A stretch of DNA of 64,000 bases from Opisthorchis felineus (taxonomy: Eukaryota > Platyhelminthes > Trematoda > Opisthorchiida > Opisthorchiidae). The DNA is taken from positions 1 through 64,000 of the forward strand of contig SJOL01001110.1 in the NCBI GenBank assembly GCA_004794785.1. Reading direction: 5' to 3'. Within the stretch, counting starts at the first letter, position 1; the number at the start of each line of letters is the position of its first letter. The notes beneath the pieces are model-generated. The model was not told the origin of the DNA, did no database searches, and worked only from the letters and a program-made list of their open reading frames with translations. The position numbers were made by a program, and so were the translations under genes. Below, piece by piece: positions 1-11,730 of the stretch.

Positions 1-394
1 CTATGGTGTAATGACTTCCGAAATAACCGAAGCCGTCTGGCCACATGACATACTCAAACAGCGTGTCAGCTGCTAGCCCAAATTGATCACACCGTCACCA
101 GTTACCGATGGTGAGGATCAGTAACTGACTGGCGCTCGTTTTGGGACATTGCCGATTCTGACCGTGCACTCTCTCTTCGCTTTCCAGGGCCGCGTAAAGA
201 GCGGACAAATCGCCTGGCAACTGAGGGATTGGTAGATTCCGAAATTTGATCAACTCACCAGAATCGCCTTCTGGACTCTCTTCCAACTACGCGGCTGTCA
301 GATGTCAGTTCGTACTGGAACGAGATCGGCACATCCTTGCACACTGCTGGGAGTTTCTCCTGTGGTACTGTGCTACCAGGTTCGCTGAAGCGCC
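1..394. other. No gene recognised at the window start
   Basis: It holds only short open frames. The segment TTCCGAAATAACCGAAGCCG (18-37) recurs as CTCCGGAAATAACCGAAGCC at 51484-51503, so part of it is probably repeat. Confidence 0.5.
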
Positions 395-665
395 CGACCT
401 TGTGGTGGTCGGGCTCCAGTTGTTCAATGGTCTTACGGACTACACTGGCTGGAACTCAGTCCCTCAAGGTTCAACCATGCCATGAAGTCCAACGAGGAGC
501 AACCCGACGAAGAACATGCCGTCCCAGTACTGCGAGTAATCGTATTGCGAGGCGGACTGTGGTAGAAGTGTGAAGGTAGCAAGGCATCTCCCTCAGGCGG
601 CCAGCTGTCTGTATTTATGAAGGCAGAGATACTGCCATCCCTTGAGGAATGACGGGCTAGGAAAG
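395..665. repeat. Dispersed repeat R1, copy 1
   Basis: Aligns with 12920-13190 in the same direction. Shared blocks include CTGGAACTCAGTCCCTCAAGGTTCAACCAT (here split by minor changes), TGTGGTAGAAGTGTGAAGG (other copy TGCGGTAGAAGTGTAAAGG) and GACGGGCTAG. Element class unknown. Confidence 0.6.
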
Positions 666-1129
666 GTCACCTCCCAAAACTAGACACTCCGATCGCCTAA
701 CGTTTGACCGTGACCACAGGTGCATTTTTCAGAATGGTCGACATACTTACATCGAACTATCCTGTGTTTCATTTAGTATAATAGCATATATTGGCACTAT
801 TGCCTTGACTTTTTTGACTAGACTACTGAGTGCAATCCTATGTTTATCTCGTCTAGTTCAACTACTCGTTGTCACCACCCTAAGTGTGGCAAACATTTAG
901 TTTTTCTACACTGCTGGACGATATCCTCTCTGATGTCTCCTTTAGCTCTCCAGGACTTCTTGATCCCATCCCATTTCATCTTCTTCTCAAGCTTCGACCT
1001 GCGGTAAATAGTGATAGGGACGCCCTGTTTGGCCGTTGCTCCTCCCGTTCTGTGCATTAAACCTGAAGGGATTCCTGACCGGACAAAAAAACTGCCTGCG
1101 ATATTACTCTGGTTTTTCTCTCCTTGTGG
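666..1129. other. Nothing recognised
   Basis: Lies between repeat R1 and LINE-type repeat copy A; no motif, tandem repeat or convincing open frame seen. Confidence 0.5.
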
Positions 1130-2158
1130 TTTCCCCTGGCAAACCCAAAACATCCCGCTGATCGCAGAATTACACATCCCAGCCCAACTGCCTCAATCGC
1201 GACGTCCGTCACGGGGCTGTCCAGAAATCGAGATATCTCAGTGCAATGGAGGCACGGCACTGCCATACCCAGTTCAATAGCATACCCGCAACTGTTCCCA
1301 CCCCATTTTGACTGCGCCCACTCACCCACTCATTCTCTTACCTACAGCCACAATCAGTCTTCATCTAGTTCCAGTCGCACCCGGGAGGCGTTCATTCAAA
1401 TCTGCTGAACCTTCCTTTGGAACTAAACAGCTCGGCGACTTTTACTTTGTACTCTTCACCAAGTCAGTCATTTTCCGTGCAGTTCGCCTTCCTTCTTGTG
1501 CGCTTGCGTGAACCCCTTCTCCCAAGAAACCTTTACACCCGACTCCGCCCCAGCAGCAACACTAGTGAGTCTCTCCAGTTTTACTGCACACTATGATTCT
1601 GAGTTTCCTACTACCATTTATCCGTACTGCAAGCTCCCCTACTTCACCATCCTCACTTACGCATTTCGTGACCCTGGCCGTACGCCCAACAGCCTAAGGC
1701 CACGAATCCTCAGCGAGGGTTTTAGGCTCTAGTTCAAATAGGCCGGTCAGTTCGTGGAAGTTCTGCTGCCTCTCCAAATCCATTGTTCTGGTTCCACATT
1801 TTCTGCAGTTTGAATTTTTTTATCACGTAACAGGCAGAAAGCCTCTTGTTATACCCTCCCTCGTATCGTTTTTGCCCGCCAATTTCAAATCTTTAAGATC
1901 GTATCTTTTCTCATCTGATATGTTCCCCATAAGAAGGAGTCCTTGTAATTTTGGTTCCCTACCCATGTCGCCTCAGGCGTGACCATGTCTGCATCGGATA
2001 ATGCCCGCTGTTTATGTCGCCGTCCCTTGTCCAAGAAATTCCCGGCACCCACAAACCCCACCAGTCATGCTCTTATTCTGACTGTAACATTATTATCAGG
2101 CCTTAAGGTATGCCACCCACTAGTTGGGAATAAACATTATTATCATTATTACTATTTC
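1130..2158 (+). repeat. LINE-type 3' repeat, copy A
   Basis: This stretch aligns by eye along most of its length with copy B (5750-6745, same strand), and its right half with copy C (4125-4735, opposite strand). Shared landmarks are CCTTTACACCCGACT, TTCGTGACCCTGG and, at the 3' end, CCACTAGTTGGGAATAAACA followed by an imperfect TTA run. The AATAAA-type tail and 3'-anchored copies suggest the 3' part of a non-LTR retrotransposon read on the + strand. Open frames on the minus strand here (about 1057-1329) are antisense to the element. Confidence 0.7.
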
Positions 2159-2159
2159 A

Positions 2160-3100
2160 GTGGTATCTGACAGGACACAAATAACACAAGTTGGAGACAA
2201 ACATTCATGTTCGCCACCGATGACCAGTAGAGTCATCCACGGAAGCATGCTAGGTCCCATCCTCTTCCCACTGTATATCAACGACTTACTCGGCGCCGCG
2301 TCCCATGGTAATGCCTTCCTCTTTGCAGACGATCAATCACACATTTTCTCACTCTACATGGACGCTCAAGTTCCAGTAGATTCAACAAGACGTGGACCCA
2401 CTGACTCACTGATCAAGTGCCTCTGTTCGAAGCTTCTAGTCTGCAAAGTCCAAAATAACTTCACGCCGCTGCTCACTCCCACCTGATGCGTTCACAATCA
2501 ATAGAAAACCTCTAGCTCAGTCTACAGAGATCAAGGGCCTTGGGCTCAGATACTTTTTTTCCCCACCAAGTCAATTTCAAGGTTGCCCGATTATGTAGGC
2601 TCAGTATTTTAATATTGCGCTCCTTTCGCCTTCGTGAAATAATGGTCGCAATTTTTAGGCTGTGCATGCGACCAACCATAGTATTCTGTCCCAAATTCTC
2701 TTTCCTTTTTTCCCAAAGCTTTAGACAGATACCTGAAGGCGCCCAACTCTCAGTCACGAAAATTTGTTTCCACTGTTCAACTCATTCTCCTATTGCTCCC
2801 ACTGAACCGCTACGACTCAGACGGTTTAAGCTAAATCTAACTCTTTTATACCGCCCGCTGCACCAAAATGCCTTTATAGCAGGGGCCGGGCCAAACATCA
2901 ATTCAAGCCCTCGTTATAGTTTCCGTAACTCCAGCATAAACTTAGTGTCCCCTCCGGCTCGTACAAACCTACGTCACCTCTTCTTTCTAGTTAACTACGT
3001 TCGAACCGAGAGCAGTCTCTTTAAAAAGCCGCGAAATAATACGCACCATCATACTTTTTCGCAGTCCGCGTATAAATTCCTTACTTGCCTGACTTCCTAA
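2160..3100 (+). pseudogene. CR1/Jockey-like LINE reverse transcriptase, broken C-terminal half
   Basis: Frame 1 (about 2160-2486) reads GSMLGPILFPLYINDLLGAA then FLFADD, the classic motif B-C segment of CR1/Jockey-type reverse transcriptases (usual form QGSVLGPLLFLLYINDL...FADD). After a frameshift, the frame at 2540-3100 reads RSFRLREIMVAIFRLCMRPT, then PLRLRRFKLNLTLLYRPLHQ and SPRYSFRNSSINL, the usual thumb and C-terminal blocks, and stops near 3100. The N-terminal half of the domain, any endonuclease and ORF1 are absent. It starts immediately after the tail of repeat copy A. Dead by truncation and frameshift. Confidence 0.8.
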
Positions 3101-4124
3101 CTGCCTTGCCTAGTACACAACTACCCCAGGATCTCCTCTATGAACCGAGTCCAATGCACGTTTGAATCTAAGGACGATACAGTTAGTGAGCGAGTTAAAA
3201 ATCCCGTTATTGTACCCTCCTATCTCCTTGGCTTGGTTCAAGCCACTGTAATCTGGAGAATGAATGCCTGATCGGAGTGTGCTGTTACTGGCCTAGTTCC
3301 CCCCAAAAACAACTCATTCTACCCTGGTCTTTGCTCGCGATTACTCTTTCAGCTTTTTTTGGTGACTGGCGTTCTGTTTGACCTAGGTCTAGCTAACATG
3401 TGGCAAACAGATGTCAGCATTCTCTTCATTACTAGAGCGCACTACACGCCAAAAATATAGTCCGTCTGATGTTATACAACGAGTGAATTTCTTGTGTGGC
3501 TCCCCAGCCCAGTAAACACTCACGTGTACAACATCGCGGTGTACCTTCGCTTAAAATTGTAGCTAACACCAACGGTCCGTCGCCGTTTAAGCATAGTGCA
3601 CTTGCCCTGAATAACACAATTCTACTCCCCTTGTCCCATTCGTTGCTGTCATTTCACTTGCCTCCGTGACCTGCCTTTATCAGCATCTGTTTGCTGTTTG
3701 CTTGTCCAAATTGACTGAGCTGATTTACGGGCCCGACTTTCTCCCCGACAGGAAAAAATATCTGGTATCTGGAGTAATTTAGTAATGCACAAGAGGCGAT
3801 TATGACTGCTTGATGGTTTTCTACCTTGCAGATCTGGTAGCGTGCACGAGGGATGAAAACCTCGCGTGGTGGTCGTGTACGCCCTACAGAGTTGGCTGCT
3901 CTGTTACGTTGCAATATGGTTCGTTCGTATATCCGCCACCTATCCAGTAGCACAGGTGGATCGCCCATCGCCGGCGGTTCTGAGCCTGGCTTTTATTGAG
4001 GAAATCCATAGGAGAGAACTGTTGTTGCCTGTCTGTGGATGCTAGCTTGGAATTTTCCCGGGTGTCACTTCTCTGGCAACGTTTTACACTAAGGATTATG
4101 GAAATCTGACGTTTCGTCCTTAAA
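3101..4124. other. Nothing recognised
   Basis: Follows the CR1/Jockey-like RT fragment and may include its 3' untranslated part. The minus open frames (3432-3617, 3654-3968) show no recognisable domain. Confidence 0.5.
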
Positions 4125-4735
4125 AATTTACACGGGATACTAATAATGTTTATTCCCAACCAGTGGGCGACATACCATCAGGCATGATCATAGTGTTAAA
4201 GTCAGAATAAAAGCACGATTGGCGGGATTTGCGGGTACTGGGGGTTGAGCGAAAAAATGAGTGTCATAAAAAGTGGGCATTATCCAATGTAAACTTGGTT
4301 ACGCCTGAGCCGGAATGGGAAGGGAACCACAGGTACCAGGACTTTATCTTTATTTGGGAGAAAATAACAAAATGGGACAAGATCAGACCCTAACATTTGA
4401 AGGTGGCTGGCAAAAGCAAAAGCCGGGAGGGCAAAATTAGAGGCATCCTGCCTGGCACATGATAAGAAAACTTCAAATTGCGAAAAATAGGGAACCAGAA
4501 AAAAGGGATCTGATGAAGCGGCAGAATTTCCAAGATCTGGCCGGTCAAGTTGACCTGAAGACTAAAGCCACCGATGATGCCTTGCGGCCTCGGACTGTTA
4601 CGTTTATGACCATGATCACGAAAAACGTAATTGCAGATGAGAAAGTGGAGGACTCGCCTATACGGATAAATGTTAGCAGGAATCCCACAATCACGGTGTA
4701 CGGTGCACCCTTATGATACTCTCCACCGTCCACGG
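4125..4735 (-). repeat. LINE-type 3' repeat, copy C (inverted)
   Basis: Its reverse complement matches copy A from the ATTTATCCGTA landmark to the tail, which here reads CCACTGGTTGGGAATAAACA then TTATTA (4140-4170 on the given strand). It is 5'-truncated relative to A and B, as expected for target-primed insertion. The small open frames at 4459-4733 are inside the repeat. Confidence 0.7.
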
Positions 4736-5749
4736 CTTATATCGTCGTGCAGAGCTGTAGCCACCCTCGTCTTATTCGGGGTTGCGCCGCATCAAAGCCC
4801 TCCTCGTTAGCCAGACCTAACACACACGCTCCTCTCTACTGCTACACGGAGCAGTCACATACAATAAATAGATTTTAAAACAACATATGTTTGCAATCCT
4901 TCAGTAATGGCACCCAACGCTAGTGCCTATAGGCTTCATTCGCCATGTACCACTTGTTGATTGAAGCTGGTAGCAGTGCTCCGGGGATTGGTGCCCCTTC
5001 CCCTTACATTTATTATCCATTTCAAAATATGGCACTGTCCAATCTGGTACAAAATTTCTGATAAAATAGTCAATTTTTTTTTTGGGGGGGTTCATCTTCC
5101 TAAGCGCTCATGTGTTTGCTGTCGCATATAAAAAAAACTATGCACATTTATCTCGTTTGTTTCGTCTATTACTTTTACGTTTGAAAACTCTCCTGTCCAC
5201 TTTTGTAATCCTTGATCCACTCTTGTGTTTAATGCGTGCGTATGAACTGGCGTTTGTTCGTCCTTACCACTTCACCCATTTGACCTTGAGCTCATCCAGC
5301 CATTTTGTGGCCGACCTTATGCACGTGTGACTGTCTCTTTTGGGAGCCTTTTTTCCTTTGGTTCGTACCTTTGTAGTCCAAGTGGACCATCAGTTTCGGA
5401 CGAGTAGCTACCGTCGCGATCAGAATATTTTGTGACTTGATGTCTTACACTATTAGTACCGCATAGAAACCCAGCTCCGACTTTGTTTTTCCCTCCCGGA
5501 GGTTCCCGTATTACACGTCATTCAAAGAAACCGTTTGGCTGTAGCACTGTATTTGTATCTATGCCTCTTGTACTGTAATAGCATGTTTGCAAGTTTAGGC
5601 AGTCCTCGTTTGCTAGGCTAATTAGCACAAATCCACATCAATCCTATCTCATTTAGCAATCACTGACTCCACCCAAACTGTAATGAACTGTAAGTAGTTT
5701 TTTCTATTATTGGACTCCATACTATCTGATACTTCAGTGGACTCGCTTG
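4736..5749. other. Nothing recognised
   Basis: A/T-rich in parts, with a short T/G homopolymer pair near 5072-5090. No similarity noticed to other parts of the window. Confidence 0.5.
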
Positions 5750-6745
5750 GCCCTACTGACATTGTCCCATTCTCTCCACTACCCAAGCCTTGAACGCCCT
5801 GTAGGGTTGGTGTCCACCCCAACTGGTGAATGCCTTGCATCTAAACAGATCTCCAATCGAACCAAAACTACCTGTCATCCCGCACCGGCGTTTCCTTACC
5901 CCAGTGGACCTCGGTGGCCAGCCAAAAATAATGTTGTCCGCAAATCCGCCCATCTCACGTCCGATAACTTCAAACATTACGTCCGTTACGAGGCCGTCTA
6001 GAAACCGAAGCATGTCAGCGCAGTGATGGCATGACACTGCCATACCCAGTCTGATGGCGCGCCATCAACTTTTCCTTTCGTACTGTTGACTGTGCTCTCT
6101 CGCCCACTCGTTCCTTTGTCTGCGAGTGCGAACAAATTACCTGGCCCCAGCCGCCTTGGACGAGTTCTATGCAACACACTGAACCCCTCGTTCGGATCTA
6201 ACCTTCCCGGTTATGCGATTTCAGTATGCCGCTTACACATGTTCAACGATTCTACTTAAGATGCTCGTTTCAACCTATGGGTTAGCAATACATGTTCCTC
6301 GCAAATATCCTTTACACCCGACTTCCCCCGAACAGTGACATTGGCAACTCTACCCAGTTTCAGTGTAAAAAATATTTTCGGGACAAAACCTGCCATTAGT
6401 CCCTGCTTCGAATTTCTCCATCTCTTCATCTCCACTGAAGTTTTTCGTGAGCCTGGTCACTATCTAACCCTCCGAGGTTACTCAAGATCACCAACTGTTT
6501 CAGTTGTGGTTCAAATCAACCAGCTCCCTCATTGAACTAATGGTACCTCATGCTCCAATGTTCTACCTTCTCGTGTTCCACAAATTACGATCGCTTATCG
6601 CATGATAAGCGTGTTTCCTTAGTTTTGTCTTCCCTCATATTGTGTTGTTGCCCACCACGTCTAGATTGTGACGGCCCAATAATGTCTCAATTGATATGCT
6701 CCTCTGAAGTTCGGAATCAAACCTATTACCAATATAACTGCTAGG
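5750..6745 (+). repeat. LINE-type 3' repeat, copy B
   Basis: Same order of landmarks as copy A: a block ending GACACTGCCATACCCAG (A has GGCACTGCCATACCCAG), then CCTTTACACCCGACT, then TTGTTGCCCACC (A: TTTTTGCCCGCC). The AATAAACATTATTA tail seen in A and C is not recognisable, so the 3' end is lost or diverged. A 97-codon minus frame (5753-6043) resembles the minus frame of copy A only because the DNA is repeated. Confidence 0.65.
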
Positions 6746-9700
6746 ACCTAATTTTTTGCTGGACGCTTTTATGAAATATTCTCCGTGATGGATAGCTTAA
6801 TCCAGCTACTACCAACGACCCTCCGTACTCAAATCTGCATGCATTTTCATTTGCCTTGATTATTTTACGTAACTGCTGTGCTAGAGTACATGTGCCGCTC
6901 AGTGTGAGGCATCAGCTATGCAACCGTTCATAACTGTACGCGGTCTTCCATATTCGTATGCGTTTTCCGTCTGATATGCCCGTACCTAAAAGTTACAAAA
7001 TCACCGCTCGGGAATTGTTTTTATTCATAGGACGCGCCGGTAAAAGGCTATTGGGCTGTCACTCCGATTCTCGGTTTCCACAAGCTACTTTCAACAGAGG
7101 TTTCGAAAGAAAAATGTATTAGCAATTACGTCTCGTGCTTATCTTCAGTAACAGCATTAAAACATCATAATCCAATAGTTTGATATGCTAACGTACTAAG
7201 AGCTTATTAAGTCATACTGTCAATGGACGACTGGTGTGCACACTGTGTTCAATTTCGGCCTCACTGACCCCTTGTTGGACGCAAGCAAAGTTGAAGATAA
7301 AGCAAGAGGTATACATAGTTTTCGTGAGGGCCGCCTTACCTTGTGAGACAGTTTTGATAACCATACTGCCAGATTAAACCTCGGGCCTTAGAAGTATTCA
7401 GTCCATGAGAAGCCAGACAAAATCCGCATCATTTCTAGATTCAAACGCAAGGTTCAAAACGCGGGCGTTGGAAATCGGGCTTAAAATCACAGGTCTCTAT
7501 CTTCTCCAAAGTTCGACAGATTAGTTTTATCGCAAAAGCCCTACGGGCCACGCTCGCCCTGGCTTCCATGGACTGATCGAGGTCAAAACCATAGAGTACC
7601 TCTCTGCTGAACGTTTGACGGACAGAGGGCGCGGCGACCCGCTGCTGAAGAAAATGGTTCCACTGAAACGCGCGCACTCAATAGATAGACGTGCCTGAGG
7701 GTCTGCACTCAGTGGGCAATGCTCGATGCCACATAAATAGCCGTGATAAGTCAATCGCGCCCGCGGGCACCAGCGATCAGCAGGGTCAGTGGCCTGGTGA
7801 CGGAGACAATAGGGACATCATCCGTTAGCGTAGACCACCACCTATGTCGTCTAATTAATTTAGACGTAAATATCGATCGATTAACAATGCAGTTCGGCAC
7901 TTGACGTGGTAGTTGTAGGCCTCCTAGACGGTCAATATCTTTTCAAATTGATCTGCAACATTGACGAACATCGGGCGACAAGTGCCCACACTTCAAACGT
8001 GGACTGCACCTCTTTCATTCATCGCCTGTCAGGCACCGGTTGACGGGGTGGCTATAAAAATCTTGCAAAATGGGCGGTTATGCTCCAGGTGGTAGGAGGT
8101 AACAATGAAGCTCTCACTGTGCCGATGAAGACGGAACCTTGCCGCACAACCGCAGCTTGTGCTATCAGTCATAAACAATTCTCGATAAACTCATTAACTG
8201 CGGCGAATTCCGCGGCCTTGGCCTTGTGTGGCTGGACACCTGCTGCAAAGGCATAAAGCTTCCCGCACAGAAGTCACGAATTGCTCCTTTTTTGAGTTCA
8301 ACATGAAAAACTAAGAAATTATTGCTCGTGTACACGTTCAAAGCATTTTCGAATGCGCTAAAGGAGAAAACACTGCGTAAACCAACTTCAACACAACACT
8401 GTCCACCACCTTCGCAGACAAATCATATTGAGCCATGACAGCCAGTAAAATATGAATTTCGAGGTCAAAGCAGTCTTTGAGTGTTTTTAAACAATTCCCA
8501 AAAAAGCTGCGACTGCCTGAGAGATTTTAAGTTCTCAAATAAATGTCATCGGATGCTAAACCTTCATGTTAAAATTTCCATTTTTCAAACTATGGTTTTC
8601 AGAGAAATTTGGGGAGTGTTTTGAGGGTCAGCGTTTTGCACCGTTGGCCGAACCGATACGCGGCAATGTCATGCTAAGAATATTTTCAAAGCCAAAGCGT
8701 TCACTCTCATTAGGCAACAGGTTTCTAATTTCGGGTAGCCGGTTCGTGGAATAGCTCCCCTCCGACTATTTTTAACGCAACGCGAACAACTCACTTCAAA
8801 GCAATTTCGTTTTTTCATGCGAATCCACGCGTTGTCAATATTGCTGTCCAGCTCCGAGAACACAAATAGTGGTTCTTCAGCCACAGGCTACTGAACGACA
8901 AGAAATGTGTACCCGGGAAACTTGGGCTAAACCCCCAATCCTGTGTATCAGTCCGTGAATCCGGTTTTATGATCAGTCAGAATAAACTCTTGCGCACTTC
9001 AAACGTCCTGTGGTCACTTACAGCAAATACAGGCTTCCTTGGGTCACTTTCACAGGATATGTCAATTCCCCCGATCTCGAACTTCGGCTGCCAACAATTT
9101 TGACAAATCAAAATATACCTAACTCAGTGGACGAAGCCCATCGCGATTAATTGACCTTGACAATAGGTCAAAATTTGAGGGTGGGAAAAAGGTCGGGCAT
9201 TCGCGCAGGTGCAACACGTGCGGCGCAAATCAAAACATTGGGATAGCCTCGAGGGTCTGCGTAAAGTGGCCAGTTCAATTAGAAAACGGAATAATGTGAA
9301 AGATGTGTCGGTGTTGTAGTCAAGGGCGACCGGACCCTGCAGTATGACGACTGCCGCAGATCGCATCACCTCTTCCACACAGCCCTGAGAAGTAAAAACA
9401 GCTAGTATTCTGATAGAGAACACAAGTCAGCTGCTACTCTCATATACACCGTGCTCGGCACGACGGCGCCAGGAGGGGAGACCGCGAGCCAGAACTTCAA
9501 TCATCACCAGCTCGGACGCTTGTAGTGCCTCTAAAACGCTCATGCCTGCTATCTCCGTGGATCTGCCAACACGAAACAGACTTCCTAGTTCGACCCAAAC
9601 CACAGTCTTTGACTTTATCACTACCAAACTGCAGATGTGGTTTTAAACTCTAATGGTTTTTTCACCCTCTCGTCGCGGACAGGTACCTGTACGAACCTGG

Positions 9701-9984
9701 TGAACGTTCATCATAGGAAACAGAAGGATCGATCTGATATGAGGAACAAGATTCCGGGCAGCACACGAATCTTGCCGTAATCATACACAGAGCAGTCAAC
9801 ATGGGGGACCCTCAAACTCATGTAACTACAACAAACACTGGTCATGGGAAATTCAGGCCAGGAACAAGAGCTCTAGGCACATTGCATTCTTCAGCAAAAA
9901 GCACCCCTCCAACGCTGGGCCGAGCAATTTGAACCAAAATTTCTTGGCATCTGCTACTCAGCATCATTGACAGCAAAGTATCAA
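6746..9984. other. Unrecognised region with minus-strand open frames
   Basis: Minus frames at 7754-7441 (overlapping, including SMEARASVARRAFAIKLI), 9423-9124 and 9627-9427 are longer than their surroundings and relatively GC-rich. None shows a reverse transcriptase, integrase or other domain I can name. It could be decayed retroelement or old gene sequence. Confidence 0.4.
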
Positions 9985-10915
9985 TGTTCAATACTGATGC
10001 TCGGCTGTCGTACAGCCATAATTTATTCTAAAGCCTTAACGTGAAGAAAAGAATGGACTTGGTGCTAGTCTAACGCAAGCACTCCATGGTGCCTACACCT
10101 CCAGATACCCAATCAGGCAATCTGGATAGAAAGTGACAACAAAAACACCACTGACACAGATCAGTAGTCATATCTTGCAGCGTCCCCAGCTGAGCAAAGT
10201 GCGAATCACGCGGGCTCCATCCTGGAAGGCCAGTCGCGAGGACAGTACCCAGACTTCTCGTATTCGATTTCACTTCCCTCTGCCAGGCCAAATGTTGACC
10301 ACCTGTGTGCTTGCATAACTCTGCATTGGGTGCGGAAAACAGCAATCTCTTCTGTAAACGATGCTTCGGCATGGGAACACATGACCAAACCACCGCAGCT
10401 TCTGGACGAACCGAACGCTTTTTTAATTGCCTCGTTGCGGATTCGCCGGCACGATTCCACACGAGCTACGGTTCTGGGACAACGGCTGTCTAAGATCAGA
10501 AGGCATCTCCGTTCCGCTGCTCACAATGGACACGTCTCACCCGACCTCTGCTTCTCGACTTCCCCTGTCTAGACTTGGGCAACCTGGCAGTATCCCAGCC
10601 CTCATGCTTCCTTCGGGTAGCATGGCAGCTAGGCACCGAAAGGGTGTTATAGCTGAATGATTATTTATTATTTATTACGTCTCACAGCAATGCAACAGAA
10701 CAGCCCATACTATATCCTGATGCACACCCTTGGTATTCGGGGATATGCCGCCATGTGTAGCCAAAATTAACAAACATGACCCGAGCCTCACAGGTTCGCG
10801 TATTGACCTCATCTGTCTCACTGCAGTTTAAACTAATGCAACTTCTAATATATGTAAAACGCTCCAACAACGCTTCGAGTACCTCTCCGTGGGTTGTAAG
10901 TGGCGTGTTCACTGG
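9985..10915 (-). mobile_element. RTE-like LINE 3' fragment, interrupted by a SINE
   Basis: The minus strand encodes the C-terminal tail of an RTE-type element: frames with SVRPEAAVVWSCVPMPKHRL and QLGTLQDMTTDLCQWCFCC, ending at WVSGGVGTMECLR. The untranslated 3' end contains the CAGTGTTGAACACTGATG-like block (AATGTTCAATACTGATGC on + strand near 9982). Further upstream on the minus strand, 10912-10682 gives PLTTHGEVLEALLERFTYIR, the thumb region. The two parts are separated by a SINE at 10541-10676. Frames are shifted several times, so it is inactive. Confidence 0.8.
10541..10676 (+). mobile_element. tRNA-derived SINE, 5'-truncated, nested inside the RTE copy
   Basis: Starts at CCGACCTCTGCTTCTCGACT, just downstream of box B, so most of the tRNA-like head is missing; it ends with GGCACCGAAAGGGTG and an A/T-rich tail (TTATTTATTATTTATT). 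It is flanked by a 9-base target-site duplication, ACGTCTCAC, at 10532-10540 and 10677-10685. Removing the SINE and one duplicate restores the RTE sequence, so the SINE is the younger insertion. Confidence 0.9.
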
Positions 10916-11549
10916 CTTTCAAATAAATTATGGCTGTACGACAAGCAAGCTTCAGTGTTGAACATGGATATGTTTTCGGTGATGATGGCGATGACGCTGC
11001 ATATTGCTGTCTATCATTTTTTGAATCCCAGTTACTGGCTGCATTTTTGGAGACCTAATGCTGATGTGTAATTTTGCTAAGTCATCGGTAAGTTTCGACC
11101 CTGCTGGATATGGTGTGGCCGTGAAGGTACTGGTGAAAGTGGGACTTGGCCGGGAGGAATATGGACCTTACCACCTGCTCACACGGCTGGTGTCATCGGT
11201 CCTGAAGACTCAAAAGGCCTAACCTCGACCTGAGGCTTTCACGTTGACATGGTAGTCGGGCTTCACTGATCCAACGATCCTGTCTGTTGAATCTCTCAAT
11301 AAAGGCATCAATCCTCCATAATGGAGTATCAGGTAGCCTGAATGCGTGTGATTTATCAGCCTCTTTTTCCATACCCGCGAGGCGCACCAAGATCACCCAT
11401 ACAAACATTAGGAACGTCATCCTAAGCCTAGACCAGCTTATACTGTACAATTGTCACTGACGTCTGAATGAGTAAAATCACTGGTTACTATCAAGTATTG
11501 GAACTTGATGGGATGATGCCTAAACACGCTGGATTTGCAGTCGACCATC

Positions 11550-11730
11550 GGGCGAGATGGCTCAGCAAATATACTGACCGGAAGGTCCGTGGTTCGAACC
11601 CGACCTCTGCATCTCGACTTCCCCTGTCTAGGCAACCTGGCAGTACTCCAGCCCTCGTGCTTCCTTCGAGTGGTATGGCAGTTGGGCACTGAAAGGGTGT
11701 TGCAGATGAACGATTTTTATTTTTTTAGGG
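11550..11730 (+). mobile_element. tRNA-derived SINE, nearly full length
   Basis: Head GGCGAGATGGCTCAG (box A) and GTGGTTCGAACCC (box B), then the body CTCGACTTCCCCTGTCTAGG, GGCAACCTGGCAGTA and GGGCACTGAAAGGGTG, and a T-rich tail. A short internal deletion removes part of the body after CTGTCTAGG. Open frames through it are SINE translation, not genes. Confidence 0.9.

Noticed and set aside
2540..3100. 186-codon + frame as a novel gene
   Set aside because: The residues match the thumb and C-terminal blocks of a CR1/Jockey-type LINE.
5753..6043. Paralogous minus-strand proteins at 1057-1329 and 5753-6043
   Set aside because: The similarity comes from the LINE-type repeat copies A and B, whose polarity (AATAAA tail) is on the + strand.
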